NCBI RefSeq assembly: GCF_020966775.1
Contig: NZ_JAJKFV010000001.1
Location: 104,729-168,728 of the forward strand
Direction of reading: 5' to 3'
Source of the DNA: Rhodopirellula halodulae
Lineage (GTDB): Bacteria; Planctomycetota; Planctomycetia; Pirellulales; Pirellulaceae
Length of the DNA: 64,000 nt
The stretch's first letter is position 1. Each line of letters starts with the position of its first letter. Positions 1 to 13,406 of the stretch are shown one piece after another. The position numbers and the translations under genes were made by a program. The notes below the pieces were generated by a model that saw nothing but the letters and a program-made list of their open reading frames with translations, was not told the DNA's origin and did no database searches.

Positions 1-358
1 ATCCAATCTGGTTTAAGGAGAAGCCTTCCGTGATCCATTCCCCGACATCCTCATCGAGTGTCAGCAGGAAAATGCGATCGAGATGCCAATCTGCCCGGTG
101 AAATCCAGCGTTGGTTGGTAAGTCGTTTTATACGAATGGTTTGCGTGAATTCGTTTCGTTCGAAAACCGCTTGAGTGCCCCAGCAGGAGTGTTGTCGCTT
201 TGATGTCAGTGTCATCTTGTTGATAAGCCAGTTTGAGACAGTTGGGCGAAGTCTATGTATTTTGGGGTCGCTGTTTGCATGGTTTCTTTCTGCGGGACTA
301 CATTGATGGGCCGCATTTGTATTGCCGCATGAAATTCCCTCTACGAAGAGTTCTCCGC
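1..358. other. Left-edge region without a supported gene
   Basis: No complete gene is visible before the first sulfatase. On the minus strand, about 1-115 is open in a frame reading ...GFHRADWHLDRIFLLTLDED..., which has protein-like composition. It has no ATG, GTG or TTG start in frame before a stop near 122. It could be the remnant or end of a gene lying left of the window, or chance. The stretch 116-358 would hold the promoter and leader of the sulfatase; I see no convincing promoter in it. Confidence 0.3.
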
Positions 359-2023
359 ATGTCGTTTCTCTCGAGCGAGCCCAGCTCGTCCCGGTCCATC
401 TCGCTGTCGCGGACGGAGGCTGCTTCTCTTTCCTCGTTGGACTTCGGCTCGCTGCGGGCCTGTTTTGTCTTGATGTTGGCGGTCATCGGATGGATGCTGT
501 TGGCATCGATCGCGTCCGGCGAAGAGTCACGACCCAACGTGGTGTTGATTTTGGTTGATGACTTGGGGCTGCATGACATCGGCATCGAGGGCAGCAAGTT
601 TCATCAAACGCCACACATCGATGCGTTGGCCGAACGCGGCATGCGATTCACCGCTGGCTATGCCAACTGCCGCGTGTGCAGTCCTTCGCGAGCCAGCATT
701 CAACTCGGTCAGTACACGGCTCGTCACGGAATCACCGATTGGATTGGTGCCGCATCGGGAAAGAACTTCAATCGTGGTGATGAACTGTTGCCCGCCGAGT
801 ACGTGCGTGAACTCCCTGCCGAGGACGTGACCTTGCCCGAAGCACTTCGCGAGGCGGGCTACACGACGTTCTTCGCTGGTAAATGGCACTTGGGCGGTGA
901 TGGATCGTTGCCAACCGATCATGGTTTTGACATCAATATCGGCGGCCATCACCGAGGCAGCCCTCCCGGTGGTTTCTTTGCTCCCTTCAAAAACCCATTG
1001 ATGGAAGATGGTCCCGATGGCGAATCGCTGACGCGACGTTTGGGCAAAGACACGGCGTCGTTCATCGAGCAGCAAGGCGACAAACCTTACTTTGCCATGC
1101 TGTCGTTTTATGCCGTTCACGGACCGATCCAAACCTCGCAAGAGTTGTGGCAGAAGTACCGCGAGTCGGCACCGCCCGCTCCCGCCGATGGTAACCGTTT
1201 TCTCGTCGATCGGACGTTGCCGGTTCGTCAGATCCAAGACAATCCGGTCTATGCGGGAATGATGGAAACGTTGGACAACGCGGTCGGCGACGTGATGAAA
1301 GCCGTGGAGGCATCCGGAAAAGCCGACAATACGTTGGTCATTTTCACCGGTGACAACGGAGGCGTTTCCTCCGGCGATGCGTACTCGACCAGCAACTTGC
1401 CTCACCGTGGTGGCAAAGGCCGGCAATGGGAAGGCGGGCTGCGTGAGCCGTACTACGTCTCGATGCCCGCACGCATTGCCGCCGGTTCCACTTCGGACGT
1501 TCCCGTCATGGGATCGGATTTTTACCCAACGATCTTGGACGTTTGTGGTTTGCCGCTTCGTCCGGAACAACACAAGGACGGTGATTCATTGGAAACCGTT
1601 TTGGTCAAGGGTGAGGATCCTTCGCTCCATGACCGAGCGTTGGTTTGGCATTACCCACACTACGGCAATCAAGGTGGCGAGCCATCGTCGATCATTCGTG
1701 TTGGTGAGTACAAGCTGATTCACTACCACCTGGGTTCCAAAGACGAGCTGTATCATTTGCCCAGTGACATCGGCGAGCAAAACGATTTGGCATCGCAACA
1801 GCCCGAACGTGTTGCCAAAATGCGTGAGCAATTGATGGCCTATCTCAAATCGGTTGACGCAAAGTTCCCCGAGCCGGATCCGCGGTTTGATCCAGAGAAG
1901 GCCAAGCAGCGATGGGCCAAGATTCAAGGTCCGCAAAAAGAGCGTTTGGAAAAACGCGAAGCCGCCATGTTGCAACCGAACTGGCAGCCCAATCCGACTT
2001 GGTGGGGAAGCACCGTCGACTGA
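359..2023 (+). CDS. Secreted sulfatase (type I, formylglycine-dependent)
   Basis: Arylsulfatase-family enzyme that would hydrolyse sulfate esters, probably of marine sulfated polysaccharides, outside the cytoplasm. The N-terminus has a hydrophobic stretch (FVLMLAVIGWMLL) ending near ASIASG, a signal peptide or anchor. The mature part opens with PNVVLILVDDLG, the metal-binding Asp pair. The formylglycine site is CSPSR, with the Cys codon at 677-679, followed by the usual GQYTARHG. GKWHLGG and the later TGDNGG provide further metal and sulfate ligands. About 554 aa is usual for the family. The frame is open back to a TTG at 233, and an ATG at 329 is also possible. I chose the ATG at 359, which has a weak GAAGAG upstream. 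The substrate cannot be told from sequence. It stands alone, with a 74-bp gap to the next gene. Confidence 0.93.
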   Translation: MSFLSSEPSSSRSISLSRTEAASLSSLDFGSLRACFVLMLAVIGWMLLASIASGEESRPNVVLILVDDLGLHDIGIEGSKFHQTPHIDALAERGMRFTAGYANCRVCSPSRASIQLGQYTARHGITDWIGAASGKNFNRGDELLPAEYVRELPAEDVTLPEALREAGYTTFFAGKWHLGGDGSLPTDHGFDINIGGHHRGSPPGGFFAPFKNPLMEDGPDGESLTRRLGKDTASFIEQQGDKPYFAMLSFYAVHGPIQTSQELWQKYRESAPPAPADGNRFLVDRTLPVRQIQDNPVYAGMMETLDNAVGDVMKAVEASGKADNTLVIFTGDNGGVSSGDAYSTSNLPHRGGKGRQWEGGLREPYYVSMPARIAAGSTSDVPVMGSDFYPTILDVCGLPLRPEQHKDGDSLETVLVKGEDPSLHDRALVWHYPHYGNQGGEPSSIIRVGEYKLIHYHLGSKDELYHLPSDIGEQNDLASQQPERVAKMREQLMAYLKSVDAKFPEPDPRFDPEKAKQRWAKIQGPQKERLEKREAAMLQPNWQPNPTWWGSTVD

Positions 2024-2097
2024 GCTGGGGGCCCAACGCGACTCCGTTCAGTGACTGCACTCGCTGAATCAACTTCCGTTTTCAATCGATATCGCGA

Positions 2098-3213
2098 ATG
2101 ACGACCTGCGACACCGCAACCCGTTCGCGATCGAGGTGGGATCAACTGCCGTGGTTGTTTTCACCGGCGGTGGATCTGGCGACGTTCGGTGGCAGTGCCG
2201 CGGTCGCGCTCGCAATGTTGCCGGTCGGAGCGGCGCTGGGATTGTTGCACGGTGACACTCCCGGTTGGACTTGGGTGGCGACGATCCTGCTGATTGATGT
2301 CGCTCACGTTTACGCCACCGGTTTTCGCGTTTACTTCGATGGTCAAGAGCTACGCAAACGCCCGTGGCTCTACGGGCTGACTCCGTTGCTCGCGTTTGTG
2401 GTGGGCGCCGCGATTTACAGCGAGAGTGTGACGCTGTTCTGGTCCGTGTTGGCGTATCTGGCTGTCTTTCATTTCATTCGCCAGCAATATGGCTGGGTCG
2501 CGCTGTATCGATCCAGGGCGAACGATCGCGAACGAGCCGGATGGTGGATCGACGCGTCTGCGATTTATCTGGCGACGCTTTATCCACTGATTCATTGGCA
2601 CGCGAATCTGCCGAAGCATTTCTGGTGGTTCGCGGAGGGCGATTTCATCCGGTTGCCATCCGCGATGGCGACCATCGCGATGCCGGTCTACTGGATCAGT
2701 ATGTTGGCGTACGCCGCACGTAGCCTGGTTCGAGGGTTTCGCGACGGTGATTGGAACCCCGGAAAGGATTTGGTGGTGCTGACTACGGCGGTGTGCTGGT
2801 ACGTGGGGATCATCACGTTCAATTCCGACTACGCCTTCACCGTCACCAACGTGATCATCCACGGCGTGCCGTACATGGTGCTGATTTATTGGTACCGTTG
2901 GTGCCGCGAGGTTGCAGAGAACGAAAAATCTCATTCCTTAGCTGGGCGGGGCTCTCGATGGGGAACGACTGCGGGGCGGGTGGCTTTGTTTTTGGGGGTG
3001 GTCTGGATCTTGGCGTACGCTGAAGAACTCTTTTGGGACTTCGGTGTCTGGCACGAACGCGGTTGGCTGTTTGGATGGCTGCCCGGCCAGCGGGGACGGT
3101 CCGAATGGGGCGAGGAAGCTGGCGTTTGGCTGGCCCCCGCCTTGGCGGTGCCCCAGATCACGCATTACGTTCTGGATGGATTTTTGTGGCGGCGACGACA
3201 AAGGGATGCTTGA
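2098..3213 (+). CDS. Polytopic membrane protein of unknown function
   Basis: 371 aa with about eight to nine hydrophobic segments, so an integral inner-membrane protein. Histidines occur in or beside membrane segments: LLIDVAHVYATG, LAVFHFIRQQYGW, LIHWHANLPKHFWW, NVIIHGVPYMVLIYW and the C-terminal ITHYVLDGFLWRR. This could suggest a metal or haem site, but I recognise no named family. Its stop codon overlaps the start of the glucosidase gene (TGATG at 3211-3215). The two are therefore probably translated together and may share a role, for example handling a glucosyl compound at the membrane. That role is inference. Confidence 0.75.
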   Translation: MTTCDTATRSRSRWDQLPWLFSPAVDLATFGGSAAVALAMLPVGAALGLLHGDTPGWTWVATILLIDVAHVYATGFRVYFDGQELRKRPWLYGLTPLLAFVVGAAIYSESVTLFWSVLAYLAVFHFIRQQYGWVALYRSRANDRERAGWWIDASAIYLATLYPLIHWHANLPKHFWWFAEGDFIRLPSAMATIAMPVYWISMLAYAARSLVRGFRDGDWNPGKDLVVLTTAVCWYVGIITFNSDYAFTVTNVIIHGVPYMVLIYWYRWCREVAENEKSHSLAGRGSRWGTTAGRVALFLGVVWILAYAEELFWDFGVWHERGWLFGWLPGQRGRSEWGEEAGVWLAPALAVPQITHYVLDGFLWRRRQRDA

Positions 3214-5885
3214 TGAACACGGCCGAACACCAGCGATTGGACGAAGACGAGCGACGCGAGCGGAACTGGAAACGTTGGGGGCCTTATCTGTCCGAACGCC
3301 AATGGGGCACCGTTCGGGAGGATTACTCCGAAGGCGGGAATTCTTGGAGTGATTTCCCGCACGATCATGCTCGCAGTCGTGCGTATCGTTGGGGCGAGGA
3401 CGGTTTGCTGGGGTTCAGCGATCGTCAGTGCCGGATGTGTTTTTCGGTCGCGTTGTGGAACGATAACGACACGATCTTGAAAGAACGACTGTTTGGATTG
3501 ACCGGTCCCGAAGGCAACCATGGCGAAGACGTCAAGGAACTGTATTACTACTTGGATTCAACGCCGACGCATTCCTATGCCAAGGCGATGTATCGCTATC
3601 CACAGCAGCGATATCCCTATCGCGAATTGGTTGCCGAAAATCAAAAGCGAGGTTTGCACGATCGCGAGTACGAATTGCTTGATAGCGGTGTGCTCGATGA
3701 CAACAGGTTCTTTGACGTCACCGCGACTTACGCGAAGGAATCTGAGAACGACGTACTGATTGAAATTGTGGTCACCAACCATGGGCCGGAAGAACACGAG
3801 ATCGCGGTTCTGCCAACATTGTGGTTCCGTAACACTTGGGTTTGGGGCTGTGCCCACGAAGGATGCACGGCCAAACCCACCATCCAGGCGATCGATTCAC
3901 ACGTGGTGCAAACTCGCCACGACACGCTCGAGCCTTTTGTTTGTTCGTTTGAGAACCAGCCGGGCAGCGAACTGCTGTTCACCGAGAACGAAACCAACAT
4001 GGAAGAGTTGTTCGACGGAGAGAACTTTTCGCCGTACACCAAGGACGCCTTTCACCGCTATGTGATCCATGGCGAAAAAGAGTCGGTCAATCCCAAACGC
4101 CACGGAACCAAAGTGGCGGGATTGTATCGATGGAAGCTCAAGCCGGGCGAGACCCAGCGGGTTCGTGTTCGGTTGACGATCAAAGACATGGCGGGGGAAT
4201 TTCATCCGGATGTGGCGGACGAGTTTGACCAAATCTTGCAAACGCGGCGCGAGGAGGCGGATGCGTTCTACCAAACGGTGCTGCCGTCAAAAGCCACCGA
4301 CGAACAGCGTTTGGTCTCACGCCAAGCTTACGCGGGACTGATGTGGACCAAGCAGTTCTATCACTACATCGTCGCGGATTGGTTGGATGGTGACCGGGAT
4401 GTGATGACGCCTCCGGAGGCTCGGCATCAAGGGCGAAACAAGGATTGGCGACACCTCTATGCACGGGATGTGCTGTCGATGCCGGACAAATGGGAATACC
4501 CTTGGTTCGCCGCGTGGGATTTGGCGTTCCACATGATTCCCGCCGCGCGCATTGACCCCGCGTTTGCGAAGAAGCAACTAATGGTGCTGCTGCGCGAGTG
4601 GTACATGCATCCCAACGGTCAGCTTCCGGCGTACGAGTTTTACTTCGATGATGTGAATCCGCCTGTGCATGCTTGGGCGTGTTTGCGAGTCTTCCAAATG
4701 GAAGCCGAAACGGGCAAACGTGACTACAAGTTTCTCTCGCAAGCGTTCCAGCGTTTGCTGCTGAACTTCACTTGGTGGGTCAACCGAGTCGATAGCAACG
4801 GTGACAATGTTTTCGCGGGCGGATTCCTTGGTCTGGATAACATCGGCGTGTTCGACCGCAGCAAAGGATTGCCCGAAGGTGCGGAGTTGGAACAGGCTGA
4901 CGGCACCGCGTGGATGGCGTTCTACAGCGGCACGATGATGTCGATGGCACTCGAGCTGGCTCGTCACGATCGCTCGTACTCCGACATGGCCTCGAAGTTC
5001 TTGGACCACTTCATTCGCATTGTTGACGCGATGAACGGAGGCGAAAGCGGTGGGTTGTGGGATGAGGAAGACGGTTTCTATTACGACCAACTGAAAATCG
5101 ATGGTGAGACCTATCCGATGCGAGTCAAATCGCTGGTTGGGTTGCTGCCGTTGATCGCGGTGGAAATTCTGGACGAGGACTTGCTCGACGATTTGCCGGG
5201 GTTCCGCAATCGACTCGAATGGTTCTTGAACAACCGCCATGACTTGGTGCAGCACATCACGTTTTGCCAAACGACCAAACGTCATCGCCGGATGTTGATC
5301 TCGATCCCGACGAAGGAACGTCTGGAGCGGGTATTGAAAGTGTTGCTGGATGAGTCCGAATTCCTGTCGAACTATGGCATTCGTTCGCTATCGAAAAAGC
5401 ACGAAACGGAACCGTTCAAGGTCACCGTCCGCGGGCAAGAGCACACGGTGGCGTATGTTCCGGGTGAGTCGGACAGTTGGATGTTCGGTGGCAACAGCAA
5501 TTGGCGAGGTCCGATTTGGTTTCCAACCAATTACCTGTTGATCGAAGCGATCGAGCGATATCACGAGTTCTACGGTGACGATATCGAGATCGAGTGCCCG
5601 GTGGGTTCGGGGCAGAAAATGAATTTGTTGCAGGTTGCCGACGAATTGAACCGTCGTCTGTCGAATATCTTTTTGTCGCCCGAAGAAGGTGGTTCGCGAC
5701 CCTGTTTGACGGGAAGCGGTATGAAGAGTGACGAATCGCTCTGGCAAGATCAGGTGCTGTTCTACGAGTACTTTCACGGTGACACGGGCGAAGGTTTAGG
5801 GGCCAGCCATCAAACGGGGTGGACCGCGCTAATTGCGACATGCATTGAACACTTGCACGGCCGCATTATCGAAGGCGTTGAGTAG
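3213..5885 (+). CDS. GH63-type glucosidase (MGH1-like, (alpha/alpha)6 fold)
   Basis: 890 aa, no signal peptide, so a cytoplasmic glycoside hydrolase. It resembles bacterial proteins annotated simply as glucosidase, related to GH63 mannosyl-oligosaccharide glucosidase and glucosylglycerate hydrolase. Family-like stretches are WGPYLSERQWGTVREDYS near the start, PWFAAWDLAFHMI (Asp about residue 436, candidate general acid), GNSNWRGPIWFPTNYLL around residue 760, and HQTGWTALIATCIEHL at the C-terminus. The frame is open upstream to 3033, but that extension overlaps the membrane-protein gene. The ATG at 3213 sits in a TGATG overlap and begins a natural N-terminus (MNTAEHQRLDEDERRER). The substrate may be a storage or compatible-solute glucoside; this is not shown by the sequence. 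Confidence 0.85.
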   Translation: MNTAEHQRLDEDERRERNWKRWGPYLSERQWGTVREDYSEGGNSWSDFPHDHARSRAYRWGEDGLLGFSDRQCRMCFSVALWNDNDTILKERLFGLTGPEGNHGEDVKELYYYLDSTPTHSYAKAMYRYPQQRYPYRELVAENQKRGLHDREYELLDSGVLDDNRFFDVTATYAKESENDVLIEIVVTNHGPEEHEIAVLPTLWFRNTWVWGCAHEGCTAKPTIQAIDSHVVQTRHDTLEPFVCSFENQPGSELLFTENETNMEELFDGENFSPYTKDAFHRYVIHGEKESVNPKRHGTKVAGLYRWKLKPGETQRVRVRLTIKDMAGEFHPDVADEFDQILQTRREEADAFYQTVLPSKATDEQRLVSRQAYAGLMWTKQFYHYIVADWLDGDRDVMTPPEARHQGRNKDWRHLYARDVLSMPDKWEYPWFAAWDLAFHMIPAARIDPAFAKKQLMVLLREWYMHPNGQLPAYEFYFDDVNPPVHAWACLRVFQMEAETGKRDYKFLSQAFQRLLLNFTWWVNRVDSNGDNVFAGGFLGLDNIGVFDRSKGLPEGAELEQADGTAWMAFYSGTMMSMALELARHDRSYSDMASKFLDHFIRIVDAMNGGESGGLWDEEDGFYYDQLKIDGETYPMRVKSLVGLLPLIAVEILDEDLLDDLPGFRNRLEWFLNNRHDLVQHITFCQTTKRHRRMLISIPTKERLERVLKVLLDESEFLSNYGIRSLSKKHETEPFKVTVRGQEHTVAYVPGESDSWMFGGNSNWRGPIWFPTNYLLIEAIERYHEFYGDDIEIECPVGSGQKMNLLQVADELNRRLSNIFLSPEEGGSRPCLTGSGMKSDESLWQDQVLFYEYFHGDTGEGLGASHQTGWTALIATCIEHLHGRIIEGVE

Positions 5886-6031
5886 CCGAGGCATCGAAAC
5901 GAGCGATGATGGGGAGTCGAAACCGGTTCCAAACCAGCAATTGATTTTGTGCATGGTCCGGTGCACCTTCCATTGCTGAACGGCCATTGGGAAACGTGTA
6001 GATTAGCGAGTCAGCATTGACTCCCCACGCA

Positions 6032-9541
<3,510 letters not shown>

Positions 9542-9695
9542 CGACACCGAGTGACGCGGTTGAGTCCGCCGATTGCACTCCAATGCGTCCTCCGGTGCCG
9601 TTGTTCTGGTCACGGGGCGACGAAAACGGGAACATCCGATACGCTTTTGGGAAATTCCCGCCTCCTGGAACCCTGAGCAATCGGAACCTTCTACC

Positions 9696-10922
9696 ATGTC
9701 GATCCAACGTGTCGGAATTCTTACCGCTGGTGGCTTGGCCCCTTGTTTGTCGTCGGCCATTGGCGCCTTGATCGAAGCCTACACCGAACAGGCTCCAGAC
9801 GTTGAAATCATCTGCTATCGCTCGGGTTACAAGGGATTGCTGTTGGGCGACAGCTTTGTTGTCGATGACAACTCCCGCCGAAATGCGGGCATCTTGCACG
9901 AGCATGGTGGCAGTCCGATCGGCAACAGCCGGGTCAAGCTGACCAACGTGGCCGACTGCGTGAAGCGTGGTTTGGTTAGCGAAGGTCAGGATCCGTTGAA
10001 GGTGGCTGCTGAACGGTTGCAGTCGGACGGCGTGGATGTGCTACACACCATTGGTGGCGACGATACAAACACCACGGCGGCCGACCTTGCGGCATACCTC
10101 GCCAAGCACGATTACCAACTCACCGTGGTTGGGTTGCCCAAGACGATCGACAACGATGTGATTCCAATCAAGCAAAGCTTGGGCGCTTGGACGGCAGCCG
10201 AAGAAGGTGCCAAGTTCTTCGAAAATGTGGTGGGCGAGCACAACGCAAATCCTCGCATGTTGATCGTGCATGAAGTGATGGGACGCAATTGTGGTTGGTT
10301 GACCGCCGCCACCGCCGCCAAGTACCGCGAACGTTTGCAGAACCTGAACTTCCTACCCGAAATGGGACTGAGCCAAGAACGACGTGATGTTCATGGTGTC
10401 TATGTTCCGGAGATGGGGTTCGACCTGGAAGAAGAGGCCAAACGATTGCGAGCGATCATGGACGAGATCGATTGTGTCAACATCTTCATTTCCGAAGGTG
10501 CCGGCGTCGAAACCATTGTGAAAGAGATGGAATCTCGCGGAGAAAGCGTGCCAAAGGATGCCTTCGGACACTACAAGTTGGATGCGGTGAATCCCGGCAA
10601 ATGGTTTGGCAAGCAATTCGCCGACATGTTGGGTGCCGAGAAAACGTTGGTCCAAAAGAGCGGCTACTTCAGCCGTGCGGCGGCGGCCAATCCAGAGGAC
10701 ATCGCTCTGATCGGTCGTTGTGCCCAGAAAGCGGTTGAATGTGCGATGCAGGGCATCGGCGGCGTCGTCGGTGAAGACGAAGACCAGAACAACGAATTGC
10801 GTGCGATTGAGTTTGAACGCATTGCGGGTGGCAAGCCATTCAATATCAATGCGTCGTGGTTCGGAGAGCTGCTTTCACAAATGGGGCAACCCAAAGGTGA
10901 GTTGCTCGAAACGTCTCACTGA
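9696..10922 (+). CDS. pfp: 6-phosphofructokinase, pyrophosphate-dependent type
   Basis: Phosphorylates fructose 6-phosphate in glycolysis, or the reverse in gluconeogenesis. The N-terminal GILTAGGLAPCLSSAIG is the donor-binding loop. The donor-specificity signature GGDDTNTTAADLA has Asp where ATP-dependent enzymes have Gly, and PKTIDNDV has Lys in place of the Gly of PGTIDND. Both are the hallmarks of PPi use. 408 aa fits the PPi-PFK group. The start is ATG 9696 (MSIQRVGILTAGG); an upstream extension to 9573 lacks family features. The last 7 bp overlap the convergent acyltransferase gene. Confidence 0.92.
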   Translation: MSIQRVGILTAGGLAPCLSSAIGALIEAYTEQAPDVEIICYRSGYKGLLLGDSFVVDDNSRRNAGILHEHGGSPIGNSRVKLTNVADCVKRGLVSEGQDPLKVAAERLQSDGVDVLHTIGGDDTNTTAADLAAYLAKHDYQLTVVGLPKTIDNDVIPIKQSLGAWTAAEEGAKFFENVVGEHNANPRMLIVHEVMGRNCGWLTAATAAKYRERLQNLNFLPEMGLSQERRDVHGVYVPEMGFDLEEEAKRLRAIMDEIDCVNIFISEGAGVETIVKEMESRGESVPKDAFGHYKLDAVNPGKWFGKQFADMLGAEKTLVQKSGYFSRAAAANPEDIALIGRCAQKAVECAMQGIGGVVGEDEDQNNELRAIEFERIAGGKPFNINASWFGELLSQMGQPKGELLETSH

Positions 10923-12502
10923 CTGACCAGTTGAGCCGCGACGACATCCGAATCCGAGCCGAGCGTGTTGTCCATGTTCGGCTCTTTTCGATTGCGTTTC
11001 CCGTTGAGCATCCAACCGACGGGCGTGTGACGCACAAACACTTGGTAGCTGATCAGCAACGAAACGCAGGCAACCAAACTGACCACTGCGAATTTAGTTA
11101 GGAGCGAAACGTTCCAGTCTCGTACCCAGTACTGCAGATACATCACCCAGGGCAGGTGAGCCAAATACAGCCAGTACGACGAGTCCGAGAGGTATCGCAT
11201 CGTTGGGCTGGGACGGGCAAAGAGCGATCGAAACAATCCCATCATGCCGAAGGAGACGGTCCAGGCATAAGTCGCTTGAATCATCAGCGAACCCAGCAAT
11301 CCCAACCCGCTCATTTCATTTCGGATGGTCCACCCCAGTCCCAACAGCAGCGTGAGCGAAATCGGCAGTGTCCACTTCCAGCTTCGACCCAGTTCGCCAG
11401 CTTGGTCGTTCGCGTCGTAATAGATCGCGCCAAATCCAAAGAACAACGTGTAGTAGATCAACACGGATGGATGCGGGATCAGTCCAACCGAGGTGGCAGG
11501 CCCGAATCCCTGGTGCTCCATGAAATAGCTGGGCAGCATGGTTAGCGGAACCAACCACAACAAACAGGATGGCCAGCGAGTCCAGGTCACCGCGTTCCAG
11601 CGGACTCGGACGAATGTGGGAATCGCGATGGTGGCAATTGCGAAGCCTGTGACCAGGAAACAAAGAAACCACAAGAACCAAAGGTGGCCGGTCAAAGGGA
11701 AATCGAACAACAGGAACATCAGCCCTTTCCAGTCCGCTTCCGACATTTCGCCCGCCGCTCCGTTGGTTGGAAGCGTGAGTGATTTGCCCATCATCGAAGC
11801 GATCTCTTGCCGGCCCGTTTCGACTTCTTCCTGAACCAATTCTATTTGCAGCATTCCCGCAACGAACTGCGTGGTGTCCCACGGAGCACGCATCACATCG
11901 ATGGGACGTTCCCCTTTGTGGTTCGCTTGCTCAGGGTCCGCACCATGATCCAGCAGCGTTTGTGCGATGTCGTCTCGGCCGAGGAACGCCGCAACTAGGA
12001 ACGGTGTGTCGCCTTGGTCGGACCTTTGATTGACATCGGCATCCGCACCCAAGGCGGCTTCCACCGCGGCCAAATCGTCTTGCAAAATCGGCGTGAACAA
12101 ATCCTTCTCATCGACGGCTTTGGCCACCGTGGACGGGTGAGCTTGGATGTATCCTGAAACGATCCACATCGCCGGAATGATGGTGCACATGCCAAGGACC
12201 AGCGGCAATCCAATGCGAAGCATTCGATGCTCGATCAGCTTGGAAAGGCCACGTCGGCGAAACAACATCATCGTGAAGAAGCCGCTCAGCAAAAAGAAAA
12301 GCGGCATTCGGAACCCGTGAATCATCGCGATGAAAACGGAGACCGCTGAACTGCTTTGGGTGTCCTGGACAGGCCAGCCGCGCCCGGCGTCGGGGGCGTA
12401 GGCAATTGACGCATGCAAGAAGATTCCCAGCAACATGGCAATGCCGCGAAGGGCGTCCAAATCATGTCGTCGCGACGGAATGGATGGGATGGATTCGGAC
12501 AC
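10916..12502 (-). CDS. Acyltransferase-3 family membrane protein with ankyrin-repeat insert
   Basis: 528 aa integral membrane protein, GTG start. The N-terminus RRHDLDALRGIAMLLGIFLH is the acyltransferase-3 (OpgC/OafA-like) signature, and about ten hydrophobic segments follow. Such proteins transfer acyl or succinyl groups to glycans at the membrane. Unusually, residues about 133-206, between the third and next membrane segments, are hydrophilic and carry two to three ankyrin repeats (LAAVEAALGADADVNQRSDQGDTP and DDIAQTLLDHGADPEQANHKGERP in pieces). The insert may bind a partner or regulate the enzyme. The 3' end overlaps the phosphofructokinase gene tail to tail by 7 bp. The acyl acceptor is unknown. 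Confidence 0.85.
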   Translation of the reverse strand: MSESIPSIPSRRHDLDALRGIAMLLGIFLHASIAYAPDAGRGWPVQDTQSSSAVSVFIAMIHGFRMPLFFLLSGFFTMMLFRRRGLSKLIEHRMLRIGLPLVLGMCTIIPAMWIVSGYIQAHPSTVAKAVDEKDLFTPILQDDLAAVEAALGADADVNQRSDQGDTPFLVAAFLGRDDIAQTLLDHGADPEQANHKGERPIDVMRAPWDTTQFVAGMLQIELVQEEVETGRQEIASMMGKSLTLPTNGAAGEMSEADWKGLMFLLFDFPLTGHLWFLWFLCFLVTGFAIATIAIPTFVRVRWNAVTWTRWPSCLLWLVPLTMLPSYFMEHQGFGPATSVGLIPHPSVLIYYTLFFGFGAIYYDANDQAGELGRSWKWTLPISLTLLLGLGWTIRNEMSGLGLLGSLMIQATYAWTVSFGMMGLFRSLFARPSPTMRYLSDSSYWLYLAHLPWVMYLQYWVRDWNVSLLTKFAVVSLVACVSLLISYQVFVRHTPVGWMLNGKRNRKEPNMDNTLGSDSDVVAAQLVSQ

Positions 12503-12740
12503 GGTTCTCGCTTTGGACGACCATCATGCATGTTATTGAGGCCTCACGCGCGGAGACCTCGTTTTCAAAGGCGCTTTCAAAGATGCAGACGCTTTCGAGG
12601 ACAACATCTCTCAAGAACAACATTCTGCACGTCAATCCGACGCATCTCATCCTCGGATCAGTATCGCACTGTAACGCTTTGCAGGGGCCTCATGTGACCA
12701 AAGTCAAATGAGCCGAGCCCAGGTGAGCAAACGCGGCAAA

Positions 12741-13406
12741 TCAGACCGCGAGCACCTGACCGTCGGCGATGACCCAGATGCGATCGGTGTTTTTGGGCGA
12801 GATCTTCATGGTTCCGGTGAATCGCCCACAGGCCGGCAAAACCAAACAACCGTTGGACCACCAAAAACATGGCAATTTGCCCGTGGTCTCGCCGCCGGTG
12901 TTCAGCACGTGGGCCGGATGCAGGTGGCCGCTGACCAACAAGTCCGCATCGCACGGCAGGTTGCTTGGTTCATGGGTCATGGCGATCGAATCCAAGTGGA
13001 ACGTGCCTTCGACCGTATCGATGGGCCAATCTTTGGGCAGCTGACCGACCGCGCGATCGTGGTTGCCTTCGATCAATGTCACGGCAACATTGGAGTGACT
13101 TCGCAGAAAGGCTTCGAACACGGTGGTCGCGTCCAACGACAGCGAACTGCGGGCATGGAACAAATCACCAATGATGAACAGTTCCGTCGCACCACTGGCG
13201 TCCAACATTTCCGACACGGCTCGCAGCGTGGCACGGCTGGCTCCTGTCGGCACGCCGATCCCGTGACGCCGGAACGTGGCGTCTTTTCCCAGGTGCAGGT
13301 CCGAAACCATCAATGCTTGATGCTCGGGCCAATGCAGTCCGCCACCGGCGAAAAGCTCCAGATTATGGCCCGATAGTTCAATGCCCAGCGGCACCGAAAC
13401 GGGCAT
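12741..13406 (-). CDS. pdeM: PdeM-like metallophosphoesterase
   Basis: Calcineurin-like phosphoesterase of the ligase-associated (PdeM) type, a DNA-damage-linked nuclease or phosphatase in characterised systems. The metal motifs are all present: VSDLHLGKDATFRRHG, IIGDLFHAR, IEGNHDR and VSGHLHPAH. The C-terminus has the family-style WWSNGCLVLPACGRFTG. About 221 aa from ATG 13406, whose A is also the last base of the upstream peptidase stop (TGATG on the minus strand). A longer TTG start at 13421 is possible. The usual partners, an Lhr-type helicase or LigD-type ligase, are not in this window. Confidence 0.85.
   Translation of the reverse strand: MPVSVPLGIELSGHNLELFAGGGLHWPEHQALMVSDLHLGKDATFRRHGIGVPTGASRATLRAVSEMLDASGATELFIIGDLFHARSSLSLDATTVFEAFLRSHSNVAVTLIEGNHDRAVGQLPKDWPIDTVEGTFHLDSIAMTHEPSNLPCDADLLVSGHLHPAHVLNTGGETTGKLPCFWWSNGCLVLPACGRFTGTMKISPKNTDRIWVIADGQVLAV

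Noticed and set aside
527..1573. 348-codon open frame on the minus strand
   Set aside because: Antisense to the first sulfatase; no family features.
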